DNA from: Paulinella micropora | Taxonomy: Eukaryota > Cercozoa > Imbricatea > Euglyphida | DNA: 64,000 bases | Direction: 5' to 3' | Assembly: GCA_009731375.1 (NCBI GenBank) | Contig: BJOX01000064.1 | Location: 45,506-109,505, forward strand | Shown: piece by piece, positions 32,293 through 44,400 of the stretch | How the letters are laid out: each line of letters opens with the position of its first letter | Position numbering within the stretch: the stretch's first letter is position 1 | Made by a program: the position numbers and the translations under genes | The notes under the pieces: generated by a model | Database searches by the model: none | The model's input: the letters and a program-made list of their open reading frames with translations, nothing else | Told to the model about the DNA's origin: nothing

Positions 32293-33423
32293 CTAAAGGC
32301 GATACTTGAGCAGAACTGGAAGCGCTGGTATTTGCATATACTTCTCGAGGAGAGACACGAGACGTTTGATTTCCTTATCCCTTTCCTCGAGCATTTCACG
32401 CATTGCGATCCTCCTACATGGAATATGTAAAGCGTAAACAGAGGTCTACAGGAAATGGTGCCCAACCTGTTCTTGTTGATAGCATGGTTGACTAGATAAC
32501 CCAAAATGATGCCAAGAATCATGCCTTTGACGATCGATTGGAGGGAATTCGACTGCAAATCACTTGGTCCTGCGCTGCAATCTGCATACCACAAATCAAG
32601 CTGAATAAAGAACAACGAACAGTGTATCACCTTGGTCGAAAGGCTTCTTCAAGCTCTCCCAGGCTCTACACCATGTAGAGGTAGCAGCAACAGAAGGCAC
32701 TTCCAATTTTTTGGTTTCTTGCACTTTAATATCCCCTGACTCGGCTGGTGCTGGCGACTGTTTAGCTGGTGACTGTTCAAGGCTTAGTTGTAAGTCATCT
32801 GGATTTTCTGGACAAGGGAAATCGTCGTTTGCTGTGCAGCCACAATCAGCAACGTCGACTCGTTCCTCCTCTCTGAACCCACCAGTAGCTGGCGCAACAG
32901 GCTCAGGCTCAGACTTCTGCCGCAAAGACAGAGCGGTGGCAACAGATGCAGATAAAGTGGTGTCAGTGGATATTGCTGCTAGTGAGGATTCAGAGGCAAG
33001 TGCTCCAGAGGGAGAAGCAGCACGCTCAGGAGAGCACCTTGCACTGAGAGGAGGAGATCGAGGAGATCCTGGAGGAGACGAAGAAGAGAGAGAGAATTCG
33101 TCGGATTCATCTAATCGGGCTCTAGCCAACTTGTCACTGATGCTTTCACCCAGATGTTTGGGACCTTCCTGTCTTCCTGTAATCTCCAAATTTTCTCCTT
33201 TGGGTGAGACAACTCGCAACTCTATTTTCGCTTCGTCTGGTGCTTGCGACGTTTCTTCTTCAGGCTTCCCACCTTCCTTGTTTTCCACATCCTTCTTGGC
33301 AACTTGACTGTCCTGCACGGCTAACCAGCTGCTGGCCTGTCAGGCAGGCACCAAATTATTACCAGATAAACGAAAATGGTAACAAACCGACTGAGAAATT
33401 TGTGGTTCCTTCGACTGCTCCAT
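32293..33423 (-). CDS. Unknown membrane-helix protein, four exons, 317 residues
   Basis: Exons 33423-33388, 33312-32631, 32581-32467 and 32413-32293. All junctions are GT-AG with matching phases (0, 1, 2), and the total of 954 nt divides by three. The start is the ATG giving MEQSKEPQISQS. Residues about 13-200 are acidic, Ser/Pro-rich and probably disordered (SLSSSSPPGSPRSPP). A single hydrophobic helix, IVKGMILGIILGYLVN, lies at about 257-272. A charged heptad-like helix, MREMLEERDKEIKRLVSLLE, follows before the C-terminus. This suggests an anchored protein with a short coiled coil. No family recognised. Consistent splicing and reading frame argue that it is a real gene. It sits between the MITE and a (CA)n region. 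Confidence 0.6.
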
Positions 33424-33779
33424 CCCGAAGAGGAAACCTTTACAACATGAAAAAAAATGTACACCATTTTTCGTTTTTTTCCAACTCGAAGTTTACAAAA
33501 CATTCAAAATTTAAGACAAGGGCACGAACACCTCACCATGCTAGTAACGTTTGGGTAGGATCTTGCTAGTGGCGATTCGGTAGTGCTTATCGATGTTAGT
33601 CATATATGTTCAAGCACTCACATACCACTAATCAAAAACCTCAACCACGAAATAAATGCCACTTCTGCAGGACGGAATGCCACCATTTTTCGAGAATTTT
33701 CGACCCGATACAGCACCAGCGGTTAAAAAAAATCGCCAAAGCTCCGGTTAAAACGGTTGTTAGCAGCTTAGTCCCCTTA
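33424..33779. other. Possible promoter side of the minus-strand gene; nothing else seen
   Basis: AT-rich unique DNA upstream of the ATG at 33423. No motif I can support. Confidence 0.4.
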
Positions 33780-35112
33780 GACAGACAGACAGACAGACAC
33801 ACAGAGACACACAGACACACAGACACACAGACACACAGACAGACACAGGCAGGCACAGGCAGGCAGGCAGACAGGCAGGCAGACAGGCAGACAGGCAGAC
33901 AGGCACGCACGCACGCACACACACACACACACACACAAACCACACACCACACACACACACACACAGATATATAGACACAAAGACACAGACAGATAGACAG
34001 ACAGACAGACAGACAGCCAGACATATGCACACACACAACACACACACACACACAGAAACAGACAGACAGACACACACACACACACGCATACACACACACA
34101 TGCACACACACACACACACACACACCCACCACCACCACCACACCACCACCACCACCACCACACCACNNNNNNNNNNNNNNNNNNNNNNNNNNNNNNNNNN
34201 NNNNNNNNNNNNNNNNNNNNNNNNNNNNNNNNNNNNNNNNNNNNNNNNNNNNNNNNNNNNNNNNNNNNNNNNNNNNNNNNNNNNNNNNNNNNNNNNNNNN
34301 NNNNNNNNNNNNNNNNNNNNNNNNNNNNNNNNNNNNNNNNNNNNNNNNNNNNNNNNNNNNNNNNNNNNNNNNNNNNNNNNNNNNNNNNNNNNNNNNNNNN
34401 NNNNNNNNNNNNNNNNNNNNNNNNNNNNNNNNNNNNNNNNNNNNNNNNNNNNNNNNNNNNNNNNNNNNNNNNNNNNNNNNNNNNNNNNNNNNNNNNNNNN
34501 NNNNNNNNNNNNNNNNNNNNNNNNNNNNNNNNNNNNNNNNNNNNNNNNNNNNNNNNNNNNNNNNNNNNNNNNNNNNNNNNNNNNNNNNNNNNNNNNNNNN
34601 NNNNNNNNNNNNNNNNNNNNNNNNNNNNNNNNNNNNCCCAACCCCCCCCCCCCCCCCCTCTTTCCTTTTCCTTTTCCCTTAATCACTAGTGGTAAAAGAA
34701 AAGAGGGGGGCCGCCGTACATAAACGACCCCTCCCAAAATATTAACCAATATAACAATTTAAGCTGCATATCGCGCAAAACATCCAAACATAAACATTAA
34801 TATTAATAATATTAATACCGAGCCACCAAATATCCGATTAATACTCTCTTTCAATACGCTCGACTGAATAAGTAGGTTTCCACCCTAGATAAAGGTATGA
34901 CTTAATAGCTGTACTTTTCACGTGGACGTTCCCTGAGTCCAATTGTAAAATTGTTCTCTCAATCAAAACCAAGAAGAAGAAGAAGAAGAAGGAGAAGGAG
35001 AAGGAGAAGAAGAAGAAGAAGAAGAGGAGGAGGAGGAGGAGGAGGAGGGAGGGACAGAGGGAGGGAGGGACAGAGGTAGGGAGGGACGGAGGGAGGGAGG
35101 GACGGAGGGACG

Positions 35113-35168
<56 letters not shown>

Positions 35169-35232
35169 GCAGACAGACAGAGACACAGACAGAGAGAGAG
35201 ACAGAGAGAGACAGAGAGAGACAGAGAGAGAC

Positions 35233-35271
<39 letters not shown>

Positions 35272-35371
35272 CACGCACACACACAGACACACAGACACAC
35301 AGAGACAGACACACACAGACACACACAGACACACACATACACACTCACACACACACACACACACACACACG

Positions 35372-35459
<88 letters not shown>

Positions 35460-35578
35460 GACAGACAGACAGAAATACGGACAGACAGATAGAGACACAC
35501 GACACACAGACACAGACAGACAGAAAGACAGAGACAGAGACAGACAGACAGAGATAGACAGACAGACAGACAGATCTT
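33780..35578. repeat. (CAGA)n, (CA)n, (CCA)n, gap, (GAA)n, (GGGA)n, (GA)n, (CAGA)n
   Basis: CAGA/CA arrays at 33780-34166, an N gap at 34167-34636, about 330 bases of unique sequence at 34637-34970, then purine repeats (GAA, GGA, GGGA, GA) and CAGA/CA arrays to 35578. Confidence 0.93.
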
Positions 35579-35599
35579 AGAGAGAGAGTTCTGTTTGGA

Positions 35600-35815
35600 A
35601 AGTATTGCACAAGTTGTCTCATGTACATGACACGCATCATGTCGAAGTCCGCATTGTAGGGCTCTTTCTAGTATGGTATGGGTTCGCTTGGCCCGGCGTG
35701 TGTTCTGCAGGCCGCTGGCTCGTGTGGGATTTCTGTGAAGAGGAGAAGGTCGTCGTATTCTACACCAAGACGCATATTCTCACTAATCTTCAACAGCGAA
35801 ACTCATGTTCTCTCT
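35600..35815. other. Coding-like unique island, unassigned
   Basis: About 200 bases between repeats. On the plus strand, after CTGCAG, it reads RWLVWDFCEEEKVVVFYTKTH without a stop. On the minus strand it reads MRLGVEYDDLLLFTEIPHEP. Either could be an exon or a retroelement shard. I cannot decide. Confidence 0.3.
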
Positions 35816-36791
35816 ATCTCTCTCTCTCTCTCTATATATATATATACATATACATATATATATGTATATATATATATGTTTACATATATATATGTATTTA
35901 TATATATATGTATGTATGTATATATATACATATAAAAGTAGGCAGATTACCAACTACCGAAGCAGTAATCGAACGGAAACGGAGGTAAATATTGAATGGT
36001 CGGTAATGTAAGACGGAAGAACAAATGGACCCCTGATGTGGGGGTAGATATACCCACTCGGTTCACCTCAGTGGAATGGTATTAATTATTCAGTTTGGGG
36101 ATATAGCCGCATAACCCGGCTAAATACATGTAATGCTAGTTGGTATATGTTCTATTACCTAACACCCCCCCCCCCCCCCCCCCCCCCCCCCCANNNNNNN
36201 NNNCATAATTAAAGATAATCACGTTAATCTTTGGCCTGTGGAAATATGTATCAAGTTACATAAAAGGATGAAAAATTATTACGCCTGTCGACTATCCATT
36301 CCCTTTTCTCTCAGAAAAAGTTTTACGATATTTAATAACCGATAACTGTCCTAACGATATGAAGACTGAGGAATACCTACAGTAGGGACTCCGTAGCCTC
36401 CAGACCAAGGATAACCGACAGACCGGACTAGTGACGGTAAGTATTGCCATTATACACCGTGACCGGGTGGGCCGGCATCATTGAATCCCTTCTCCCCCCC
36501 CCCGAGCGCGCTCACCCCTATGCGCGCGAGGAGTCGAACTTACACTGCCGCCCGTGACCAAGCTCGGGACTCATCATCTGATGGACGGAGGCGGCTCTTC
36601 AGTGAATCACTGCAAATACTAATTAATATATACTAACCGTGCCTGAGTGACGGTCATCGCCGTACTCGTCACGATGATTAATGTATTAAACCGCCCAATA
36701 CTAGTACTCAGAGTCACTTCAAGTTGCCACCGTGACTGGGCCACATGATTTGCCAACACTGTGACTTAAACTGCGTAACTTGAAATATCAA
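35816..36791. other. AT microsatellite, poly-C and unassigned DNA
   Basis: (CT)n/(AT)n array at 35816-35935, a poly-C run at 36164-36192 ending in a 10-base gap (36194-36203), then unique sequence with no gene recognised. Confidence 0.6.
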
Positions 36792-36795
36792 GTAA

Positions 36796-37155
36796 TTTTG
36801 CCGGTTCGATGTCAAAAGAATATATTTATTGATGCCTATCCTTTTACTCAACCAAATTCAACAACTTCGCCAGTAACCCAATCTTCTTCACTTACATAAA
36901 TAAAGATCAAAGATGGTGGGAAAATGTGGGAGACTAGCCTGCGGCGAAGCCCAAAAACAACCAAGGCAAACACCAGCCAGTTCCCGTTGTCCGGTCTAAC
37001 GATAATATATTTTGACCTAAAAAGAGTAACGGACCTTTTTAGTAATATTATCATTATCCGGTTAAGAGTGTTATTAATAGGAACAATCTCTTATTGTGTC
37101 TGGACCGACACGGGGTATTAATAAAGTAGCACATATTTACCTATCTGCGCCTACA
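36796..37155 (-). repeat. 3' LTR of element 2
   Basis: 360 bp. It carries a small CCTGCG insertion (near 36938) and a 4-bp insertion (near 36840) relative to the 5' LTR. Confidence 0.9.
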
Positions 37156-37172
37156 ATCCCCCCTCCCCGGTT
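37156..37172 (-). other. Polypurine tract of element 2
   Basis: Minus strand GGGGAGGGGGGAT abutting the 3' LTR. Confidence 0.75.
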
Positions 37173-38191
37173 TATACCGATAACCCCTATTGATTAGGAG
37201 TAGAGAGGTAAATGTGAGCGGTAGGAATATGTGGGCTGTCGAGGTTTGGCTCGAGGTTGATGGCTTCTCTTCCTTCTAGGAATCAGATAGGCGATTGAAG
37301 GAAGGAAATGTAACTGTAGGCGTTACTCCGAATGATTTGGATTTCAAGTCGGAACATATGCGAAATTCGAATTTGATTTCGAATTTAATTATCAAATTTG
37401 AATTTTGAATTTCGCTCTACACTTCCCCCCCCCCCTTAATGACCCTTGTCATCCGAATGTGAGGAGTAACTTCTTGGCTCTGGTCGGATATACGGTAAGT
37501 ACGTCCTGGGGTCTGAAGTAAAGTCGCATCCTTCTCGACGCAACCTTGCCTCACACCCCCAGCAACTCTCCTTGGATGTCCTTGGTCGGACGGGAGTCGA
37601 GTTGGACCATCTCATCGTTGTTTGGCAAGATCGGCCGACCCACCTCTAGTGACGCTCCCTTGGTTCCCCGGGTGGGACGGAAGGTCTACTTGGTGCTGGG
37701 ATGTAGGTATGGCATGTCGGTCGCTCCATGGGCTCCCTGGATGGGGCGGAGGTTAATCGGGGCCAGGACGTAAAAATACCTTCATCCAAGCTGACCTATT
37801 GGCGGTAGGCTAGGATGAATGTATTCTCAAAGTTGCGTCTCGGATCCCTTGCTGGGGTGGAGAAAAGCATATAATCACAATCTAGCCTTTAGCGGACGGA
37901 TTGCGGACATATACCCTCACAGCGCGCTACGGATCCCCTTATTAGACAGGAGGCAATCGGGCCCGAATAAGAGTCCACCTATGAACAAATTTGTTAGCTA
38001 TATATGGATAACAAACTTGCCCGTAGGTCGTCCATTTGTTGTAATGAACGGGCGCTTTGCCAGTCTAGATGTTTGTTTCGTTTTTGGTGTCCTCGGTGGA
38101 CTTTTTGTATAGATATATACAATCTTATAGAGCCAGCTTTAAGTTATTTTTGGAAGTGTCTAGGAAGGTATATAACCCCTATTGGAGGGTC
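37173..38191 (-). other. 3' untranslated region of element 2 with degenerate repeated motif
   Basis: No coding region. Five degenerate motifs of the type GGxTCCCxxGGxxGGGxCGGA (plus strand) occur near 37571, 37658, 37727, 37837 and 37928, spaced about 70-110 bases. Confidence 0.45.
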
Positions 38192-40990
38192 TCAAAACAC
38201 ATCTCTCTCGTCTTCCTCCACGTATCGGACGAAATCGTCCTCTGTGCTGGACTGGGAGGATGAGCGGTACCGCCCCTCTGGTTGGTCGGAGGGTGGATCG
38301 TCGCGCTCGTGATCGAGTTGGATGCGGATCATTCGCCGTTCGTCATCAGATAGTTCGAACGGTCGGATCGACGACCGTGGTTGGTCGTACTCAGGGTATA
38401 GTTTTTGCATTATGTCCCCGAGTTTACATTCGTACACTTGCTCCCACCGTGGGTAACAGTGTCGAGAGTGGTATATATAGTCCAATGGCTTTGTAGCTTT
38501 GTGCCATCTGAACTCTTCGTGTTGCACGCGCTGTCCCACTCTGGACGAGCGTGATAACGGAAGTTTCGAGCCCACCTCTCCGCCCAGGATTGGAGGCGTT
38601 GAGGGTCGGTTGGGCGGGCACTTTCGCGGTCAAGCAAGACATTGAGTTGGTATCCATGGCCGTTTCGGAACAGGCGATAGCGAACGGCTATGAGCCATAC
38701 CGCCATGTGTTCTTGTTGAAAACGGAGATAATGTCTTTGTCGTAGCCTTGCCACTCCCTGAAATCGGTCGGGGATTGTAGGTGGCTGGGGGCGATAGTAG
38801 CTCCGCCTATGGTAGGGAGGCGAGGGTGAAATATATGTGACGCCACTATCTGATAGGCAGGGGGGTAGGGGACGCTTATTGGGCACTCTCCTCAAGGGGC
38901 ACTCCAAGGGCCTCCTTGATTTGGCGCAACTCGTCACCTTGCGCCGACAGATTCAATGGGAGATCGCGGCCCTTTCGGAGGTGATAGGCCCGATATGCCT
39001 GAACCTCGTCCGGGAGGGGTAGGCCCGCTCTCTCCGGGAGGGGTAGGCCCGCTCTCTCCAGGAGTCGGTAGTAGGCATTGATATCCAATTGTGACCATCG
39101 GATCCTTCGGAGCTCGTAGGGTTCCAAGAGCTGTTTGGGCAGCGCTTTGATGCTATAGAATCGTAGCACATACGCCCTTTGTTGATCGGACAAGCTAGCC
39201 TAGCCTGTGATGGTCCGAGTCAACGCCCACTGCTCCATGGTCAGTGATGTAGGATCCCCCGGGGTGGGTGTGTAGGGTACCACGTGTGGGAGTGGATTTT
39301 CGGGCCAGGTCGGCGGGCCCTGAGGAACTTCCCACGATCTAGTAACTGGGTACTGCCATGGTCGTTCCCTCTCATGGGATTTGTGCTCCAGACACATATG
39401 TGGTCCCCATCGCTCTGGCGACATATATAGGTCGGGGTCAAGGATCCACTTCTTGTGTCCGCAGTTATAGCTGCCGTTGAGGGCACTGGACGCACACCAC
39501 CGCAGGTCACTCGGAGACGGTTCTCGTCATGTGCCGCGTAGTGGTAGGATGGGGTGTGAGAGTATACCCCCCGCTCATCTTGCATTGGTGGAAGTGGCGG
39601 TGGTATGCTTTCCTCAGGGACGACCCCGTGGGCCGGTTCGTCCTCAAAATAGTGAGGGTCCGGTACCCAGTTGACCTGGTTGCCAACGAGCATATGCCGA
39701 TATGGCTCCGCCGTTGGTTTGAACGGATTAGAACGCGGATTGGTTGTATGTTTGAGCGCTGGGCATTCAAGCCGTAGGCGGCGCTCTGCGTCCGTGATAT
39801 CCGGGTACGGAGGGTATATGCGGTGCATTTGGCGTGACGCCGGGTCAAAGGCGTATCGGACGGGTTTTTCGTACTCCTCGCTCGCCTCCTTCCCTTGGAA
39901 GAGGTGGGGATCCATTCCCCGCAACATGGTTTGCATCGGGATGCGATACGGCATCAATAATCGGTTGACGCGTGCATAGTTGACCCTCTGGGGCGGGCTG
40001 GAAGGGGGAGGTTTGGGTTTCCCTGATTTGGATTCATCGGATGAGACGGTAGATTTTCTGGCCTACCGGTCTATCCCCATGACAATATACCGGTCGGTCG
40101 ATCGGGCCGTATACGTACGGGATATCATCCTTTTTGTGGAAGTACGCCACAAATTCCTCGTTCCTGCCCCAGTGTCGGGGTTGTTCAGGTGGTGGGCAGC
40201 GATGGTGTTGATAATCCATGTTGAAAGGCGCGGGGACGGGTTTTTCCTCCTCGACCGGGTTTAACCCGTCGCTGTATTTATCGGGCTCGGTTTTATCCTT
40301 GCACCCGAACCGCCGCCAGTATTCACGGCGAGCCTTTAAGCGTCGCTTAGCTCGGTTGCGCGCCATGACTTCAGCATCACTGTCCTCACCCGACTCGTAA
40401 TCGGTGTCGGATTGATCGAACTCGTCCGGTACGCGCCCTGGTTCCGGGTCAACCCATGGTTGTTGAAGGATACCCTCTGGGTCGACATCCTCATCCGTCG
40501 GAGGTGAGGAAGGTGTGCGCGCAACACTAGCCGGCGTTGCGGCGCCCTCCGGGCTCATGTGGGTAAGCTCGGTGTTCGAGTGATCGGAAAGGGTGCTGAG
40601 TGGGGTTCTAGGTGAAGTAGGGCTCGGTCGGGGTTGGGCGGGTCCCTCCGGAATGGTTCCGGCCCCCTTGGAATCCGAGTGTGCTGTTTTGTGTCGTTTG
40701 TGTGGTGGGGTGGCGAACCTGGGGCTCTCCGACATAGGTAAATCGGACCCAGACGGTTGTTTGGCCTCCGGCGGCGCCCCTGCTATCGGCTGGCCTTCTT
40801 GCCTCTGGTCCGATGCTTTCCCCTTGTCGACCGCGATGACTTGCATTAGCAAGTCTACCACCGCGATAACGCACACCGACGCCACGCACGCTAATAGGAA
40901 CGCTAGGTACTGCTCCAGCGCTGTTTGCATGCCTATAGGTGACATAAGAGCTTGATTGTCGGTATGTCTGTGAGCCAAAAGTATGAGCAA
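38192..40990 (-). pseudogene. Third ORF of element 2 (env position), about 930 codons, broken by frameshifts
   Basis: Overlapping open segments 40990-40034, 39957-39241, 39193-38876, 38937-38410 and 38575-38192 alternate between two frames and read as one decayed protein. It begins with a hydrophobic stretch, YLAFLLACVASVCVIAVVDL, that could be a signal-anchor. A Ser/Pro/Thr-rich region follows (SPTSPRTPLSTLSD), then an acidic patch and a basic one (RAKRRLKARREYWRRF), then Pro/Tyr/His-rich segments. A 24-base tandem duplication (GLPLPERA/D) sits near 39019-39065. No glycoprotein or known domain is recognised. Function unknown; position after pol is the only link to env. Confidence 0.6.
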
Positions 40991-41495
40991 GGCAAGTGTG
41001 TTTGCTGTGAATTATGGGATGTTTGTCGTCTTTGCACACTTGCTTACTTATGTACATGTCAACAGGGGGATTTGGTGCGACGTGAGCCCTTGGATCCCTT
41101 CGCCTGTTCGTACTTAACGCCTCGCCAAAGCCGCGAGAGGCGGGCTAGCAACTCGGGAGGAGGCGAATGTGATGTGCAATGGCCAGGCTGAGCTAGCCAG
41201 AAATTATTCCGACCCATGGTGGTAACACCAACTACCGATCCGTCAAGATACCTTCGGGGCCGTCGCACCCCACGCAGGGCGGGGCAGGGTCACTTTTCCC
41301 GTTTGTTACATCATGTTAGGTCCAATCCCCTCTTTCCCGTAGAAGAGCGGACTTAGGTAGTATTTTAAACAAGACAGAGGTATCTTCGGATGTGTCCCTA
41401 GTATGGCAGTGGCTAGGTTTCCGCTCGGTGCGGTTGGGCCCGGTACCCCTATACTACCCGTGTTTGGCTATGCGTTTCATCGATCATCACCTCGA
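40991..41495 (-). other. Spacer between pol and ORF3 of element 2
   Basis: About 500 bases with no open frame that I can connect to either neighbour. Confidence 0.5.
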
Positions 41496-44400
41496 CTACT
41501 TTCGAGCTCGTTTGGTTTTAGCAGCTTGGCCTAATCGGCCGGGTTTGTATTTCCCCGGTGCTGGTGCCCCTATGAGAGCGGTAGAGATGCCTTCGGCGGC
41601 TATCTCGTCCCATACCCGTATTGGGATTCGGCCATGTTGGAGGTCGAATGAGTAGTCTAGCACCATGCGCGGCCATACTTGGATCTGCCATGGCTTGTAT
41701 CCGGGCGATTTTTTGGTAATGCCCTTCCAGAACGTCTCGACGTTTTCCCCGTCCCGATACACCGGGTAGAAGACTCGGGATTCAGGATCGTCGAGGTCTT
41801 GGTGTGACCGATAGAACTGTAGGATGGGCGGTTCGGCCGAGGTCGCTTTGTTCGCCCTGGTGGCGCGGACCTTCGGTTCCCATTCCTTGACTTTCATTAG
41901 GAAGAAGTCGTTTAGGCAATCGTCGCCTACGTGGGCTGTCGGTGGACAGAGGATATATACCTTACCCACGTACCAATGGATGGCCTTAACGTCTTCGCCT
42001 TTCTTCAGCTTGGACTCACCCGGTGGGCGCTGAGGGGCGATGTCCGCTTTTTCCTCCTGTTCGGTCTGCGGATGGATATCCGGCCGCGGAGCTATGACCG
42101 CCGGGGAGGGTCCGTCATCTCGATCGACGTCCATACCCTCTTGGCTAGGCGCTTATGCTGCGTTATTCTCCGCGACCGGGATCGGCTGATCGGGATTAGC
42201 CTTCGCCTCGGCCGTCTTGTCACGGCGCTAGGCGGGGCACGCAAGCTTACGTTCAGCTTTTGGATAGCATCCCCAATTGTCTCGTTTCGGTCGAGCATGG
42301 GGTTAAAGCGCATTAAGCGTCGGACATGGACCACTAGTATCTTGCCTTTACCCTGTATGCGGTAGGTCAGAGCCCCTACCTATTCCAACACGGTGTAGGG
42401 TCCCTGCCACATAGGAAAGAGCTTCACACGGACCAAGTTGGGGACCTGCGGGACGTATAGGAATACTAGGTCCCCCGCATGGTACTCTCCCGATTCATAC
42501 TTGACCTTGAATGGTGTGTTCTGGTTTTGGCGGCTGGCCTCTCCAGCCTCTCGGGCCTTGGCCACATAATGTCGAGCTTCCGCCATCACCCTTAGGCGAC
42601 ATGCGAAGAGCTCTTCGTGTTCTAGGAATCCGCCTTCCGGGCGGTGCGGGAGCACCATATCTTCCGGAATACGTAAATGGCGGCCGTACACGAGCAAACT
42701 TGGGGAGGCGCCAGTGGTCTTCCCACCCAACGCCTTCGAGCCCGTGTTGTTCATGGAGAACACAGGACGGAAGTGCCTTATGCCAGATGTGTTGGTTATC
42801 ACGGCAGTATTGTTGGAGGGCGGCTTTGAGTGGCCTGTGGACCCTCTCTATTTTGCCGTTGCTCTCTGGCGAGTATGCCGTGATATACTTCCATTTAAAT
42901 CCCCACGCCGCAGACAGCTGTGCTGAGAGCTCATTGGTGAACTCTGAGCCCCTATCGCTGTATACGTTCTTGGGTACTCCCGTGTACCGAAAGACGTGAT
43001 CGATCAAGGCCTTGCATGTCGATGCTGCGTCCTTCTCCTTGACCGGAGCCGCGAACACGTAGTTCGAAAAGCGGTCGATGGCGGTCAGGATGTACCGGTA
43101 GTTATGCTGTTCTACTCTTGGTAGTGGGCCCACGAAGTCTATGTGTAAGGTCTCAAAGAGGTCTTCTGTAAGCTTGTATTCGCCGTACAGGCCCCTCTGA
43201 GAGTTTGGGTGCGCAGATTTGATTTGCTTGCAGTGTTCACACGTATCCACTTCTTCGGATATGGCCTTTTGCATGCCATGCCACCAAAATTTCCGTGAAA
43301 TGAACCACGACATTTTGTCCCTTCCTAGGTGAGAGTTTAAGGCGGAGCGATGGGTAGCGGTCAAGATCGCCTTTCGAAGCTGTGGAGGGACCCACAGCGT
43401 CCATTTGGACGGCGTCTTTTCCCACTTGCCTCCGGACCCCTTGTACCATAGGTCATCGTTCCATGGCATGGTCTTTTTCTGGAGGTGGATCTCCCTCGTC
43501 TCGGGATGTTTTTGGGCATCCATGGCGTGAGATATAAAGGGGCCCCATTTCTTCGAATCCCTGGCTAACTGACTAAAAACCGCAGGGCTGGCCAAGGTCA
43601 TGTCCATATCATCCAGCTGTAGGGCGCTGGTGACCAGGCCGATGTGATCCCGGGTATGTTGCGTTTGGGTTGCGCCTGCGATGGCAGCAGACCTAGACGG
43701 GTGAACATTCTTCGGCACCCAGAACGACTGATTCTTATTGGGAAAGAACGCGTTCATGGAGTGTTCATGTTCGTGGGTCTGGCCCTCCCGTATATCCCCT
43801 TCGCTGAGGATGTCTGACTGCGTATCAATCTCCTCAAGGAGATCCCGCCAGTCTTCCGCGTCGTGCTTAGCGCAGCATACGCGGCGGATAGACTCCAGGT
43901 TTTCCAGCAGCTGCTCTTGGGTATCCGTCTTATATCCCGGTTGCCAGCTGATGGCGCTGGTGGCTATATATGCAATACCCGTAGGCAGTGTGTCGTGTCT
44001 GTGAACCCCGACGTGTGTTCGCTGGCCAACCAGTCATCGTTGCCAGTCCACCCGACAAGGCATGCCGTTGGTGTGTGCATGGCGAACCGGTCAAGTCCGT
44101 CCCCGATGGAGCCTTTGACTCTCGGCATTCGGGAAAGGCTGTCCGGGACCGTGTTTTCCTTGCCTTTGATGTACTCAATGGTAAAATCATACAAGGCTAA
44201 TTCCGACTGCCATCGCGCTAGTCGGCCCGTATGTTCCTTGTCCATGAGCCATCTCAGGTTGGCATGGTCGGTTTGGACTAGTATATTCGGTGCGCCCCAC
44301 AAGTACTCTCGCAGCCGGCTGAACGCCCACACAATGGCCAACGCATCGCGTTGCCGTGTGCAGTAGTTCACCTGTTCAGGGGTCAGCTTTTTGCTGACGA

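Noticed and set aside
32711-33307. 198-codon plus-strand open frame
   Set aside because: It lies opposite the large exon of the minus-strand four-exon gene, which has consistent splice phases and better protein character.
36510-36560. tRNA gene on the minus strand (AGTTCGACTCC resembles a B-box)
   Set aside because: No pairing T-stem, no A-box at the right distance and no acceptor stem.
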